Shown here: one piece after another, positions 15,967-24,740 of the stretch
How positions within the stretch are numbered: position 1 is the first letter of the stretch
How the letters are laid out: every line of letters starts with the position of its first letter
Program-made: the position numbers and the translations under genes
Notes under the pieces: model-generated
Seen by the model: only the letters and a program-made list of their open reading frames with translations
Databases searched by the model: none
Told to the model about the DNA's origin: nothing
IMG/VR virus record: IMGVR_UViG_3300009157_000016
Coordinates: 44,378-108,377 of that record
From: a virus
DNA length: 64,000 nt
Strand: one strand, 5' to 3'

Positions 15967-16908
15967 TCAGTCGTCGCGGCGGCGGCGGCTGCCCTTCCGG
16001 TCGTCATCGTCATCCTTGCGGCTGGACCGCTTGGAGTCCTTGGCATCGTCGTCGTCACGGCTGCGGCGCTTGGACGAGGAAGCCTCCTTGTCGTCGTCGC
16101 GGCTGCGGCGCTTGCCCTTGTCGTCATCGTCGTCACGGGAGCGGCGCTTGCTGCTGCCCTTGTCGTCGTCATCACGGGACCGCTTCCGGTCGCCGTCGTC
16201 GGAGTCACGCTCCTTGTTCGAAGCGGTGGTCATTTTCCGCTTCTGCGCCGAGGACAGGTCATCCTTGTGCGTGACCTTGATCAGACCGTCGTAGCGCTCG
16301 ACAAGGTGCCCATCCTTGGTCAGCTTCTTGAGCACGTTGTTCTGCGGGCCGCCGGTCTTGTCCTTGATGGTCTTCATGGACGCGCCGCCCTCGAAGAGCT
16401 TCACGGCGTCGGAGACCTTGGTGCCGACGACGAGCCCGTAGCGGTCGCGCTTCGCACCCTCGTAGTCACGGGGCGACTTCTTTTTGGAGCCCTTGTCGTC
16501 GTCCTTGTCACGGCCGCGGATGGATTTGCGGTCGTCCTTGTCGTCGTCCTTGGAGGAACGACGGCCGCGCCGGTCATCCTTGTCCTCGTCCTTGTCCTTC
16601 GACTTGGCCGACTTGCGGTCATCGTCGTCGTCCTTGGACGAACGCTTGCCGCCCTTGCGGTCGTCGTCCTTGCCGCCCTTCTCCTCCTCGAAGTCCTCGA
16701 TATCCTGGTCGGTCTTCAAGGCGTCCAGCGCGTTGTTCGCCCAGTCGGTCGCCGGGTCTGAGACCGCGTTGAACTCGTCGTCGGGAAGCTTGTTGACTTC
16801 CTTGGCGAGCGCGGCAAGGTAGTCCTGCCGGGTCTTGTAGTCGTCCTCGTCCTTCTTGAAGCCGGTCGCCTTGATCAGCTCCTTCTCGATTGCATGGAGT
16901 TTGGCCAT
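15967..16908 (-). CDS. Mixed-charge low-complexity protein with internal winged-helix-like domain
   Basis: 313 residues in four parts: a helical N-terminus (1-75), a Lys/Arg/Asp/Ser low-complexity stretch (about 75-150), a compact block at about 150-222 (YGLVVGTKVSDAVKLFEGG, then NNVLKKLTKDGHLV) that looks like a small winged-helix domain, and a second low-complexity tail of repeated KRRSRDDDD units. The compact block matches the C-terminal block of the protein at 55908-56654. Probably a DNA- or RNA-associated protein; the role is unknown. Shares its composition with the SSB tails. Confidence 0.8.
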   Translation of the reverse strand: MAKLHAIEKELIKATGFKKDEDDYKTRQDYLAALAKEVNKLPDDEFNAVSDPATDWANNALDALKTDQDIEDFEEEKGGKDDDRKGGKRSSKDDDDDRKSAKSKDKDEDKDDRRGRRSSKDDDKDDRKSIRGRDKDDDKGSKKKSPRDYEGAKRDRYGLVVGTKVSDAVKLFEGGASMKTIKDKTGGPQNNVLKKLTKDGHLVERYDGLIKVTHKDDLSSAQKRKMTTASNKERDSDDGDRKRSRDDDDKGSSKRRSRDDDDDKGKRRSRDDDKEASSSKRRSRDDDDAKDSKRSSRKDDDDDRKGSRRRRDD

Positions 16909-16925
16909 TTCCTACTGCCTTCCTT

Positions 16926-17498
16926 TCAAGCTGTTAACCACTCACGAAACGCGGCCACCAAGTCAGCGTCGCTATCCAGACCAAGAATGCGCTTGATCCT
17001 TGTGTTGAAGCTGGGGCGTGGAAGCCCACGGTGTCTCCTACTTGGTTTCCTAAGCTCTTGCAAGTGGCGGTCACTGGCGAACACGCTGAGAAGCAAAAGC
17101 ACTTCCGGAGGCGCGTTCGCCAAGACAATAGACACTGACCCTTCGTCGGCAAGATTGCAAGCTAATTCGCTCACATCTTCTACGCCGTCAACGAAGGCGG
17201 ACTTGCGTTCAATGTTCTTGTTTGCTAGGTCAATCAGCTCGTTCAGGAGAGCCGTCTTGTAGAGCGCCATGAAATGGGGCGCGTGCATGACGCGCGGATA
17301 CTTGACTGTGCAGCGCTCGAATACAATGTAGGCGTCTTGCAGGAGGTCGTCCATGCCACATAGGACTGGATCATAGCGCCATAGGTTTTCACGTAAGAAC
17401 TTGATCGTGTAGGCTTTTATCACCCCGTCCCATTCAGGATACCATTCAAGACGGACACGACTGGACAACTTTTCAAGCCGCACACGGCGCTTCGGCAT
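16926..17498 (-). CDS. Sigma-70-like protein with two N-terminal RVRL motifs (tentative)
   Basis: 190 residues. It begins MPKRRVRLEKLSSRVRLEW, two copies of the shared peptide. Residues 25-95 resemble sigma region 2: IKFLRENLW, GMDDLLQDAYIVFERC, then a PHFMALYKTALLNELIDLAN helix similar to the -10 recognition helix. The C-terminus could be a region-4-like HTH. If correct it would redirect host RNA polymerase to phage promoters. Other helical phage proteins could mimic this, so the call is moderate. SD GGAGAGG. Confidence 0.45.
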   Translation of the reverse strand: MPKRRVRLEKLSSRVRLEWYPEWDGVIKAYTIKFLRENLWRYDPVLCGMDDLLQDAYIVFERCTVKYPRVMHAPHFMALYKTALLNELIDLANKNIERKSAFVDGVEDVSELACNLADEGSVSIVLANAPPEVLLLLSVFASDRHLQELRKPSRRHRGLPRPSFNTRIKRILGLDSDADLVAAFREWLTA

Positions 17499-17633
17499 GG
17501 CCCTCTCCCCGACATAGAGCAGCGCCCCATTGCCCGGCTGCACTTCGATGTGGGTAATGGGAGCTCTAGCTGCGAAAAGTGAGCCAAGCACTTTCACGTT
17601 TCAGAGGCAAATGGAATCTTGTCATCCACACAG

Positions 17634-18200
17634 CTAGTCATCAAGCAGCCGGCGCAGCCTCATTTGTCCGGTCTCCATGAACTGGACTTCGAAGCCCTTT
17701 TCGTCCCCATACGCCTCATAGATGATAGGACCCTCGTGCGGAAGCTCGCCCCGAATGTAAACACCGTGGCGCTTGCAAAGCTTCTCAAGGTCCTCAGTGA
17801 ACTTGCGAATGCGGTCGCGGGTTTGCGACTCGCGTTTGTTCAGGCAATGAGCGGGATACATAAGCTCCAATTCAAATTCAGCTTTGCGAATTAACTCTTC
17901 GGTGATCTTGGGATCACACCTGAGAAGCTCCTCCTCAGTGGTCAGTCTGACGTCGCATCCAGACCAACCATCCGTGAATTCGACACTGCGCATGAACCCA
18001 CGCACGTCAAAGAACATCCCGTTGGAACGGTTGCCCGCGTGCATGAGTTCGTCGCCACGAAATATCCCGTAAAGTTCGCCGTATCGAAGCTTGCGTTGGA
18101 TGGCAATTGCGAAGGCCACGCAAAGCCCCATCATGTACTTTCCGGAGAAGATCCGGCGCGCCAGCTTTTGCCCGGTGTCATCCAGTTCCTTGAATCTCAT
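17634..18200 (-). CDS. Hypothetical protein
   Basis: A 188-residue protein of unknown function, mixed alpha/beta, ending MRLRRLLDD. The start overlaps the end of the next gene upstream by 23 bases, so it is co-translated in the primase operon. No motif recognised. Confidence 0.7.
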   Translation of the reverse strand: MRFKELDDTGQKLARRIFSGKYMMGLCVAFAIAIQRKLRYGELYGIFRGDELMHAGNRSNGMFFDVRGFMRSVEFTDGWSGCDVRLTTEEELLRCDPKITEELIRKAEFELELMYPAHCLNKRESQTRDRIRKFTEDLEKLCKRHGVYIRGELPHEGPIIYEAYGDEKGFEVQFMETGQMRLRRLLDD

Positions 18201-18495
18201 ACCGCTCTCCTGTCAACCAATCACGCTCCCCGGCCTTGATTTCCCGGTAAGTCATGACAGCCTCACGAATTTCGAAGTCGAAGTCGAGTATCCTGTCCAC
18301 TGTCAACGGCTCAACTTGTTCTGTGAACGCTTTGTGGATGCTCGCAATGGCATAGCACTCTCGCGCGTCGCGCGGCTGTGACTTGATAGGGGAATCAACC
18401 ATGATCTGCCGCTCCATGAGAACGCCATACCAAAGGACGCCGCCATAAGGAAGGTTGTACTTGCGCGCGATGTCAAGATAGACTGCTTTCGCCAT
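18178..18495 (-). CDS. Hypothetical protein downstream of primase
   Basis: A 105-residue protein with no recognised domain. It begins one base inside the primase stop, so it is tightly coupled to it. N-terminus VYLDIARKYNLPYGGVL looks like a helix-strand unit; the C-terminus is charged. Confidence 0.7.
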   Translation of the reverse strand: MAKAVYLDIARKYNLPYGGVLWYGVLMERQIMVDSPIKSQPRDARECYAIASIHKAFTEQVEPLTVDRILDFDFEIREAVMTYREIKAGERDWLTGERYEIQGTG

Positions 18496-19496
18496 TACAA
18501 GAAGCTCCTGACTAAGCGTTGCGTCAGCGTAGGCGTGAGCGCCCCCACGTCCTCAGTCACGAAGGACGGGTACTCACCTACTTCGAAGCCAGCCCCCATC
18601 AACAGGTCGCTGGCAAGAAAGACGGTCTCGACCTCAGTGGGGTCGTAAAGCAGGATGCGCCGCCTGTAGCGGCGTCCAATCCTGCCAATGATGTACGCCT
18701 GATCCGTGCTCATCCTTGTTCCCAACGGGCAACACGCATTGACGTTGTAGTTGACTCCATAGAAGTCCAGCTTGAGCACGTCAATGGGGCCTTCAACTAC
18801 GAACAGGATGTCACCGCCGCGACACTCATCCGCGTTGTAGACAAGCTGATTGCGGTCCACCGTAGCTGACGGCCCCACTTCCTCTTCCATACCGAGGATC
18901 TTGTAGCGGGGTGCGTCCACCACGTGCATGATGGCGCGGCCGGTCCAGCTTACCAATTCCCCATCCTGATAGATGGGGAATATGATCCGGTCCTTGTGCG
19001 GTCCAGTGGTCGCGTATTTGAGGTTGTACTCGCTGACAATGCCACGGACGTCGTCAAAGCCACGGCGCTCGAGGTAGTGCCAGAATCGCTTGGCTGTCCC
19101 GGTGCGGACAATGCGGTTGAAGTTGTCGGGCATGTGCAGGCGGCTGCGCCGCCTAGGGCCGCTTGTCGGGGCGCTGTCGTGGCCCTGTAGCAGCGCCACG
19201 GCGTCCTCAAAGGTCTCAGGATCCGCTTGGCTGTATTGAGCCGCTATCAGCTTGCTCTGTCCGAAGCTGCAACCCAACAAAGCACGGATGAGATTGTGTG
19301 GTTTCTTGCCTGCGTGAGCCGCTGAGCGCCAGCACCCATACAGCTCTTGCGACAGGTGGATACCCATGTGCTCAGATGGATCGTCTGAGCCGCAGAAGGG
19401 GCACTTGACGTTTATGTGTCCCTTCTTGACGTTGCGCCCCTTGCTGACATAGGGGATGTTGTGGTCCTCAAGGAACCTAATCCAGTCGATTTGCAT
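18495..19496 (-). CDS. DnaG-type primase (zinc finger plus Toprim)
   Basis: A 333-residue primase. An N-terminal zinc-binding site is visible (CPFCGSDDPSEHMGIH, then a Cys/His pair in YGCWRSAAHAGKKPH). A Toprim core follows, with LFVVEGPIDVLKLDFYG carrying the catalytic Glu and RILLYDPTEVE the metal Asp region. It would lay RNA primers with the DnaB-like helicase at 22533-24014. The start at 19496 overlaps the lipoprotein gene by 20 bases; the upstream extension in this frame is not protein-like. Confidence 0.85.
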   Translation of the reverse strand: MQIDWIRFLEDHNIPYVSKGRNVKKGHINVKCPFCGSDDPSEHMGIHLSQELYGCWRSAAHAGKKPHNLIRALLGCSFGQSKLIAAQYSQADPETFEDAVALLQGHDSAPTSGPRRRSRLHMPDNFNRIVRTGTAKRFWHYLERRGFDDVRGIVSEYNLKYATTGPHKDRIIFPIYQDGELVSWTGRAIMHVVDAPRYKILGMEEEVGPSATVDRNQLVYNADECRGGDILFVVEGPIDVLKLDFYGVNYNVNACCPLGTRMSTDQAYIIGRIGRRYRRRILLYDPTEVETVFLASDLLMGAGFEVGEYPSFVTEDVGALTPTLTQRLVRSFL

Positions 19497-19767
19497 AGAG
19501 CGTCTGCACCGTTTCGTCGTTAGTGCAATTTTTCCCGCACCTGTCCATCCACATAGTGTGTTGGTGCTGCGCGCATTTGACGAAGTAGAACGTTTTGCGA
19601 AGGCCGTCCCTGACACGCCAGATTCGACAATCGTCGACGCTGCCGATCATAACTGCCGTCACGTCAGAATTACCTGTCTCGCCACGTTCAATAGGGTCAG
19701 CGCCGCAGGCGGCCAAGAGCAGGCTAATTGAGAGGCTTGCCCATCTCCCTTTCCATGAGGCTTTCAT
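19477..19767 (-). CDS. Small lipoprotein
   Basis: A 96-residue protein with a signal peptide of lipoprotein type: basic MKASWKGRW, hydrophobic ASLSISLLL, lipobox LAAC at residues 17-20. The mature part has spaced cysteines (VDDCRIWRV, FVKCAQ, DRCGKNC). Phage lipoproteins are known in superinfection exclusion or injection blocking; here this is inference. Unusual to find it between the primase and other replication genes. It starts inside the previous gene. Confidence 0.65.
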   Translation of the reverse strand: MKASWKGRWASLSISLLLAACGADPIERGETGNSDVTAVMIGSVDDCRIWRVRDGLRKTFYFVKCAQHQHTMWMDRCGKNCTNDETVQTLYANRLD

Positions 19768-20017
19768 AGTATGCCTGTAGCTCCTCTGTCTTTTCCACGA
19801 CCTGGTACGCCACTGAATGGTCCATCTGGTTGAACAAGACGAACAGGTCACTGGCGTTCTTGAATTTGGCCTTGATGTCCTCCCGCAGGTTCGTGATGCC
19901 GGGCGGTTCACCCTCAATGGGCGGGATCTTCACGACGTCCATCACCAACTCACAGAAGTCACGAAACTCCATCCTCGGGCTTCTGCGCTTGCTGTGCAGC
20001 GACGCGATCTTTTTCAT
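19724..20017 (-). CDS. Hypothetical protein
   Basis: A 97-residue helical, acidic protein (start at 20017 with GAGGGAAG upstream). A second candidate start at 19972 has AGAAG upstream and would give 82 residues with a more natural N-terminus (MEFRDFCELVMD). It overlaps the genes on both sides. Function unknown. Confidence 0.6.
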   Translation of the reverse strand: MKKIASLHSKRRSPRMEFRDFCELVMDVVKIPPIEGEPPGITNLREDIKAKFKNASDLFVLFNQMDHSVAYQVVEKTEELQAYYESLMEREMGKPLN

Positions 20018-20465
20018 AGGCTTCTTCCCTCACTGATCTCTGATCACTCCATTTGCCCGGCGCGCCTTCGTAGACGCAGGGGTCGGCTAGCTTCCCCCAA
20101 CCGCCCGGCACGATGTCGGTGCATCCGCAGTTGATGCAGATCTCGTCAAACGTGGAAGCGTCCATGCTGACGCGGGTGACGTGGGACGGGTGCTTCGTTT
20201 TCCTAAATATATCCTCACCGGGCTGAATGACCGGCTTCGGTTCATGGACTTCCACAACCGCCGTGTCCTCAGGATAGTTGACAAGTGCTTCCTGCGCCAC
20301 GGCAATGCCATGCATGTTGATGACGGTGCCAAATTCCTCACTATCATCGAGCGCATGGTCGTAGCCGGCTTCCTCCATCTTGCGACGGATCTCGCGGTAG
20401 GCTGCTTCGCTAAGCGGCATAACGACGTAGGTGTGTGTCTGCCTCAAGTCACGTGGCGCTATCAT
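19959..20465 (-). CDS. Hypothetical protein with two-cysteine C-terminal block
   Basis: A 168-residue protein. The middle looks alpha/beta with an acidic loop; near the C-terminus CINCGCTD and a later Cys may bind a metal. SD GGGAGGAAG before the ATG at 20465. Family not recognised. Confidence 0.65.
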   Translation of the reverse strand: MIAPRDLRQTHTYVVMPLSEAAYREIRRKMEEAGYDHALDDSEEFGTVINMHGIAVAQEALVNYPEDTAVVEVHEPKPVIQPGEDIFRKTKHPSHVTRVSMDASTFDEICINCGCTDIVPGGWGKLADPCVYEGAPGKWSDQRSVREEAYEKDRVAAQQAQKPEDGVS

Positions 20466-20655
20466 TGTCTTCCTCCCGTTGGATAGAAACGGACCTGACC
20501 GTGACGCTGGCACGGTCAAGGTCGAAGAGAGGGTGGCCCATGTCGTATTGACCCTTCCATCCTCTCACCGCGTCCACAATGTACTGCCGCATCTGCGGCA
20601 TGGTGACTTTCCCCGGTAAATCCACCTCGACGGTGAATGTTCCTGTTCGCTTCAT
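20449..20655 (-). CDS. Small hypothetical protein
   Basis: A 68-residue alpha/beta protein (GTFTVEVDLPG strand, then a QYIVDAVRGW helix and TVRSVSI strand). ATGA overlap with the SNF2-like helicase stop. Function unknown. Confidence 0.7.
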   Translation of the reverse strand: MKRTGTFTVEVDLPGKVTMPQMRQYIVDAVRGWKGQYDMGHPLFDLDRASVTVRSVSIQREEDNDSAT

Positions 20656-22286
20656 GCTGCTATTTTCATCCTCTCAATCTTGGTACGGCCGTCAATGACC
20701 GCACGCAGGAGGTTGTGGCCGTCAATGTTCGACTGCCGTTGGTCTTCGTCTTTGGTGCCGCGCATCATCAAGTCAAAGATGAACACGGGCCAAAGGAGTC
20801 CTGGTCTCCATACCCTTCGCTCAGCCTGCTCGCGGTCAATGGCGTTGGTCGGCTGCTCAAAGAACACAATGTATTCGGCGCATTGCAGATTGAGGCTGCT
20901 AGAACCGGACGCCGTGTTGATGACAAGGAAGTTGACGTCGGTGCTCTGCTTAAAGCGCCGCAACTCTCCAATGGGGTCCTTCTGTCCGCCCCATATGCGC
21001 GCGTGCTTCAATTTCAGACGCTTGAGCTCGTCGCTGATTAGTTTGTTCGTGAACACGTAGTCATGGAAGATGATCATCTTCCTACCTTCCGGCATCGTGT
21101 CAATCAGCTCCTTGAGCGCCTCCATCTTGGGGTTTTCATCCAAGGCGACGAAGTGCTTCTCGCTCTTGCTGCCGGGGTCGGCGTCCTTGAGCGTCATGAA
21201 GCCACTGGAGAGCTGGCGTATGCGGTGCCAGTTCGACTCTATCTCACCGTAATTCTCCTTGCTACGGTTCTTGCGCAGGTCCTCAATGCGCTGGACGCTG
21301 GCATTGTAGTAGGCTTGGATGCCTTCTGTCGGCTGCACGTATTTGGGAACGTAGTTGCGCGGCGGCAGGTCGGCGCACTCAGTGATCTCATACCGGATGG
21401 ACCGGTTCTTGATGATACGGTGCAGCTCCTTCTTGAGCCGGCGCTTGAAGACCCACTTGAAGCCGCCCCAAAAGTTGTCCTTGCGCGTGTAGAACACTTC
21501 GCGGAAGAACCCCATGTTTTCGTGCAGCGTGTCACCGAGGTCAATTACGTGGAATTGCGCCCAGAGGTCCAACGGCTCTTTGCCGAAGGGTGTCCCGGTC
21601 AGGCCAAAGGCCCATTTGCATTGCGGCGAAGTGGATATGGCCCAACACAGGCGGTAGTAGAGACTCGTCTTGTTCTTGATCTTGTGGATCTCGTCCATGA
21701 CCAGCGTGTCGAATTCCTTGAAGATCTTGCGCACGCCGGCAGCGGCAAAGTTCCACTCAATTTTCTTGCGACCGGTCTTCGTCTTAACGCGCTTGCCGCC
21801 CTTGTCGAAGACCTCAAGCCGCTTGGAGCACATGGCCGCAGCGGTCTGGTAGGTCATGACGTAGATGTCACCCGGTTCGTTCTTGATCCAGTCAAGGTTC
21901 TCCTTGCTGCTACCCATCAAGGGAACGATGGTCAGATTGGGGGCGTGCGTCTCAACCTCGTCCAGCCACGTCTCAATGGCGGTCAGGTAGGGCACGAAGA
22001 CAATGGCCCGGACCGTCTCCCCACGCTGCTTGCGGTAGCTCAGAATCATGAGCGTCAGGCGTGTCTTGCCGCCGCCCATGTCCAGGAAGCACATGAAGCG
22101 TTCGAGGGTTATGATCAACAGGAAGCAGACAAGCTGATGCAGCCACGGCTTGGGCCGGCTGAACACAGGGATGGGGTCTAGGTCCTCCAGCGCGTCAAGG
22201 ATTTCATCACGCGGAGCCTTCTTCATCCAATCAAAATTGTCACGCTTCTCGTTGAGGAAGCGTTCCTTGACCTTCTCTGAAATCAT
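20652..22286 (-). CDS. SNF2/DEAD-like superfamily 2 helicase
   Basis: A 544-residue SF2 ATPase. Motifs in order: LHQLVCFLL entry, Walker A region MGGGKTRL, AIVFVPYLTAIETW (Ia), VMDEIHKIKN (DExH box), FGLTGTPF (III); second lobe RKMIIFHDYVFTNKLI, then NTASGSSSLNLQCAEYIVFFE and QAERRVWRPG (V and VI). It resembles phage UvsW/SNF2-type remodelling helicases used in replication restart. The start overlaps the previous gene by four bases. Confidence 0.9.
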   Translation of the reverse strand: MISEKVKERFLNEKRDNFDWMKKAPRDEILDALEDLDPIPVFSRPKPWLHQLVCFLLIITLERFMCFLDMGGGKTRLTLMILSYRKQRGETVRAIVFVPYLTAIETWLDEVETHAPNLTIVPLMGSSKENLDWIKNEPGDIYVMTYQTAAAMCSKRLEVFDKGGKRVKTKTGRKKIEWNFAAAGVRKIFKEFDTLVMDEIHKIKNKTSLYYRLCWAISTSPQCKWAFGLTGTPFGKEPLDLWAQFHVIDLGDTLHENMGFFREVFYTRKDNFWGGFKWVFKRRLKKELHRIIKNRSIRYEITECADLPPRNYVPKYVQPTEGIQAYYNASVQRIEDLRKNRSKENYGEIESNWHRIRQLSSGFMTLKDADPGSKSEKHFVALDENPKMEALKELIDTMPEGRKMIIFHDYVFTNKLISDELKRLKLKHARIWGGQKDPIGELRRFKQSTDVNFLVINTASGSSSLNLQCAEYIVFFEQPTNAIDREQAERRVWRPGLLWPVFIFDLMMRGTKDEDQRQSNIDGHNLLRAVIDGRTKIERMKIAA

Positions 22287-22561
22287 GCTCGCGCACCGGT
22301 AGCTGCCACCTTGCCTTTCTCAGTTATACAGTAGGTGATGGTGATCCCACTGGAATTAGGACTGAATTTGCGAATCCAGTCGTGAGCGCGAAGCCCGTCA
22401 ATCACGACGACGCTGCACCCCACGGCCGGTATGCCAGCCTTTGTCTTGCCAATCTTGAGAGTCTTGTGGCCGCTGGAGAGAAGCCCTTTGCCGCCCTGCT
22501 CTACCAGCCATGCCAGAACCTTACGCTGTACCTCAGTCGGACGAGTCCCCATAGTCGTCAT
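22283..22561 (-). CDS. Small winged-helix-like protein (tentative)
   Basis: A 92-residue protein with a helix-turn-helix-like front (RPTEVQRKVLAWLVEQGGKG) and beta-wing-like end, as seen in small phage DNA-binding proteins. SD GGGAG before the ATG; overlaps the helicase loader region by 29 bases and the SF2 helicase by ATGA. No specific family assigned. Confidence 0.6.
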   Translation of the reverse strand: MTTMGTRPTEVQRKVLAWLVEQGGKGLLSSGHKTLKIGKTKAGIPAVGCSVVVIDGLRAHDWIRKFSPNSSGITITYCITEKGKVAATGARA

Positions 22562-24014
22562 CTCGCTCTCCCTTGATGCCTACGTTCTTCTCGATCAACC
22601 GCCAGTAGTCGCCCGTGGTCCGGGCGCTGTCAATGGCAAACTGTCCTAGGGCATACTGTTGGGAGATGACAATAACTATCCTGTCCTCGTCGTTGCGGCC
22701 GGCAGTCACCGCCAGCCGGGCAAGGCCCATCGCATACTCGCTCTCAGTCTGGCTGTAGGTGATGACGATGTCTGCGTGGGCAATCTTGCTGTAGGCCTCC
22801 GCAACGTTGGCACTCTTGACTTGCTTAGCGCCCGCTGCGGCGCGGTGGGACTGGCTGACAACGGCCATAGCGGCGTTCCGCTTCACGGCCACGCCCCGCA
22901 GGCCCTTGAACGCCTCATCCAAGCTGGCGCGTATGTTGCTGGCGTCCAGTTGCATCAGGTCGGGGTAGTCGAACACAATCAGGTCAGGAGTGAAATGCTC
23001 AGTGACTTCTAGGTTCTGCAAGTAGGCTTCGAACTGTCCTATGGTCAGTGAGCCTGTAGGGAACCCTTTGATGATGATGTTGTCCAGGATGCGGTGCTGC
23101 CACTTCCGCATTAGGCGCTCAAGCTTGGCCTCAATGTCAGGGCTGTCAAAGGACAGCTCCGGCCGGACCTCATCCTCTTCAAAGTCAACGATAGGCTGCT
23201 GACGTGGGTCGTGTCCCCGTTTGATGCCCTTCTCAGTCAGCTTGCGTCGCTTGATGCGCGTGATCTTTATCTTCTCGTCGCGCTTGGCAATGCTGAACAG
23301 CGACATGAGATAGCGCTGGCTGGCCCGCTCCTCAGACATTTCCAAGGTCACGTGGAGCACCTTGAGTCGGTGCAGCACGGCCAGCTTTGCCAGCATGATC
23401 AGGAACCAAGTCTTACCCTTCTTGGTATCGCTGATGTAGAGCAGGAGCTCCTTACGGGTAGGCCCGAAGTTGCGCTTGTCAAGTTCGGGTATGCCGGTAG
23501 GGAACGCTTCCTCAAGGGTGCGCAGCCCTGCTAGGACACGTTTCCAGTTGGACAGCCGCAGGCCGGGGTCGAAGACCTTTAGGCTGGCAGTGTTCGCGGC
23601 AGCCATGAGCTTCCGCGCTTCCTCAAGGGACTCCTCAGTGTCGCGCTGTAGGGCCTTCGTGAGGTCCACCGCCACGCTGCGCAGGCTTTGCCGTATCACG
23701 AACGTCTCGACCTGAGACATCACGTATTCGGCATTGATCCCGTCGTTGGCGTCGTGGATCGCTTCCACAATGTCGGCATAAGCGTTCGCTTCACGCTTGT
23801 TGACCGACGTTATCTTGTCCTCAAGGATGTCCGGTAGGTGGTCACCGGGAGGCTTCTTATATTTGTCAATGAAGTCGTAGAGGCGGGTAGCTACCTCGCG
23901 GTACTGCCCGCCAAAGTTCTCAATGCCCACGGTTCCGCGTATGATAGGAGCCCGCTCCTTGTCATACGACAGCAACGTGAGGAGGTTTTCGGTAAGGAAG
24001 GTGCCTAGTGCCAT
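22533..24014 (-). CDS. DnaB-like replicative helicase
   Basis: 493 residues. An N-terminal helical domain is followed by a RecA-like motor: LPTGIPELD-type linker (AFPTGIPELDKRNFG), a P-loop near 194-202 (SDTKKGKTW, with Ser replacing the first canonical Gly), LHVTLEMSEERASQRYL (H1a), Walker B LIVFDYPDLMQL, and AMAVVSQSHRAA (H3). It would unwind the fork with the primase nearby. The atypical P-loop is notable but seen in some phage helicases. Confidence 0.85.
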   Translation of the reverse strand: MALGTFLTENLLTLLSYDKERAPIIRGTVGIENFGGQYREVATRLYDFIDKYKKPPGDHLPDILEDKITSVNKREANAYADIVEAIHDANDGINAEYVMSQVETFVIRQSLRSVAVDLTKALQRDTEESLEEARKLMAAANTASLKVFDPGLRLSNWKRVLAGLRTLEEAFPTGIPELDKRNFGPTRKELLLYISDTKKGKTWFLIMLAKLAVLHRLKVLHVTLEMSEERASQRYLMSLFSIAKRDEKIKITRIKRRKLTEKGIKRGHDPRQQPIVDFEEDEVRPELSFDSPDIEAKLERLMRKWQHRILDNIIIKGFPTGSLTIGQFEAYLQNLEVTEHFTPDLIVFDYPDLMQLDASNIRASLDEAFKGLRGVAVKRNAAMAVVSQSHRAAAGAKQVKSANVAEAYSKIAHADIVITYSQTESEYAMGLARLAVTAGRNDEDRIVIVISQQYALGQFAIDSARTTGDYWRLIEKNVGIKGERDDDYGDSSD

Positions 24015-24037
24015 GAGACCCTATACGGCGCAGGGCC

Positions 24038-24187
24038 TCATCCGAACAGCAACAGGCCCGCAACAAGAAGGATGAGGAACAGAACGCCTGCCGCCGTGTC
24101 ACGGGAAACCCGCCTGCGCTGCGGCAGGCGGGCACGTAACCTATCTTGACTGCGGCGTAGGAGTTCTTCTAGGTCCGGCTCAGCCAC
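24038..24187 (-). CDS. Tail-anchored small membrane protein
   Basis: A 49-residue protein with a GTG start overlapping the previous stop (TAGTG). The front is charged and helical; the last 17 residues form one hydrophobic span (AAGVLFLILLVAGLLLFG) at the very C-terminus. Function unknown. Confidence 0.6.
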   Translation of the reverse strand: MAEPDLEELLRRSQDRLRARLPQRRRVSRDTAAGVLFLILLVAGLLLFG

Positions 24188-24708
24188 TAACGGCGGCGCT
24201 TGCGGAGCATGGTCACGACGATATGTGCCATGCCGCACTGGAGGTAGCCGGGGAAGCCGTTGTCAAAGACCTCGCTCAGCCGGCCTATGTTGGCGGCGAC
24301 CGTGCCGTAGCTGCACGGGAGGTCACGTTCACGTAGTTCGTCGATCAGCATGGAGATCAGAAGGCGGCACAGGCTCATCTGTTCTCGTTGGCCCTTTACC
24401 TGCCCGTTGAACTCCTTGTTGAGGAAGTCCTCCAGTGCGGGCAAGCTGTCCCGCCAGTGGCGGTAATGGGCTGTCTTCCTGAACGCCACGAAGGGCATGT
24501 TGCGGCGGATACCGCGTGCCTCGAACTCAGCCGTCATGGCGTCGAACAAGACTGCCTCAAACCCTTCCGGGTGTATGGCTGGGGAACCGACTGCACCGTC
24601 CCCCAACAGCATGTCCAGTGCTTGTCGCACCTTGAGAAGTCCGTCATGACCGATTGACGGAAGATTAGAGACTACCATTTCAGCGCTTAGCCTAGTCATC
24701 GTTGCCAT
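24187..24708 (-). CDS. Hypothetical protein
   Basis: A 173-residue helical protein of unknown function ending in a basic RKRRR tail. Two starts are possible, at 24708 and 24699. A GTATA-type motif lies 33 bases upstream. First gene of the replication block after the gene at 24764. Confidence 0.7.
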   Translation of the reverse strand: MATMTRLSAEMVVSNLPSIGHDGLLKVRQALDMLLGDGAVGSPAIHPEGFEAVLFDAMTAEFEARGIRRNMPFVAFRKTAHYRHWRDSLPALEDFLNKEFNGQVKGQREQMSLCRLLISMLIDELRERDLPCSYGTVAANIGRLSEVFDNGFPGYLQCGMAHIVVTMLRKRRR

Positions 24709-24740
24709 TCTCCCAATGGAGTTTGCAGCTTACGGCAGGC

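Noticed and set aside
15496-16761. Long plus-strand open frame of 421 codons
   Set aside because: It lies antisense to the Lys/Asp mixed-charge gene; the low-complexity codons open the opposite frame. No ribosome site, and no natural protein pattern.
21063-22181. Plus-strand open frame of 372 codons
   Set aside because: Fully antisense to the clear SF2 helicase; a shadow caused by high GC at third positions.
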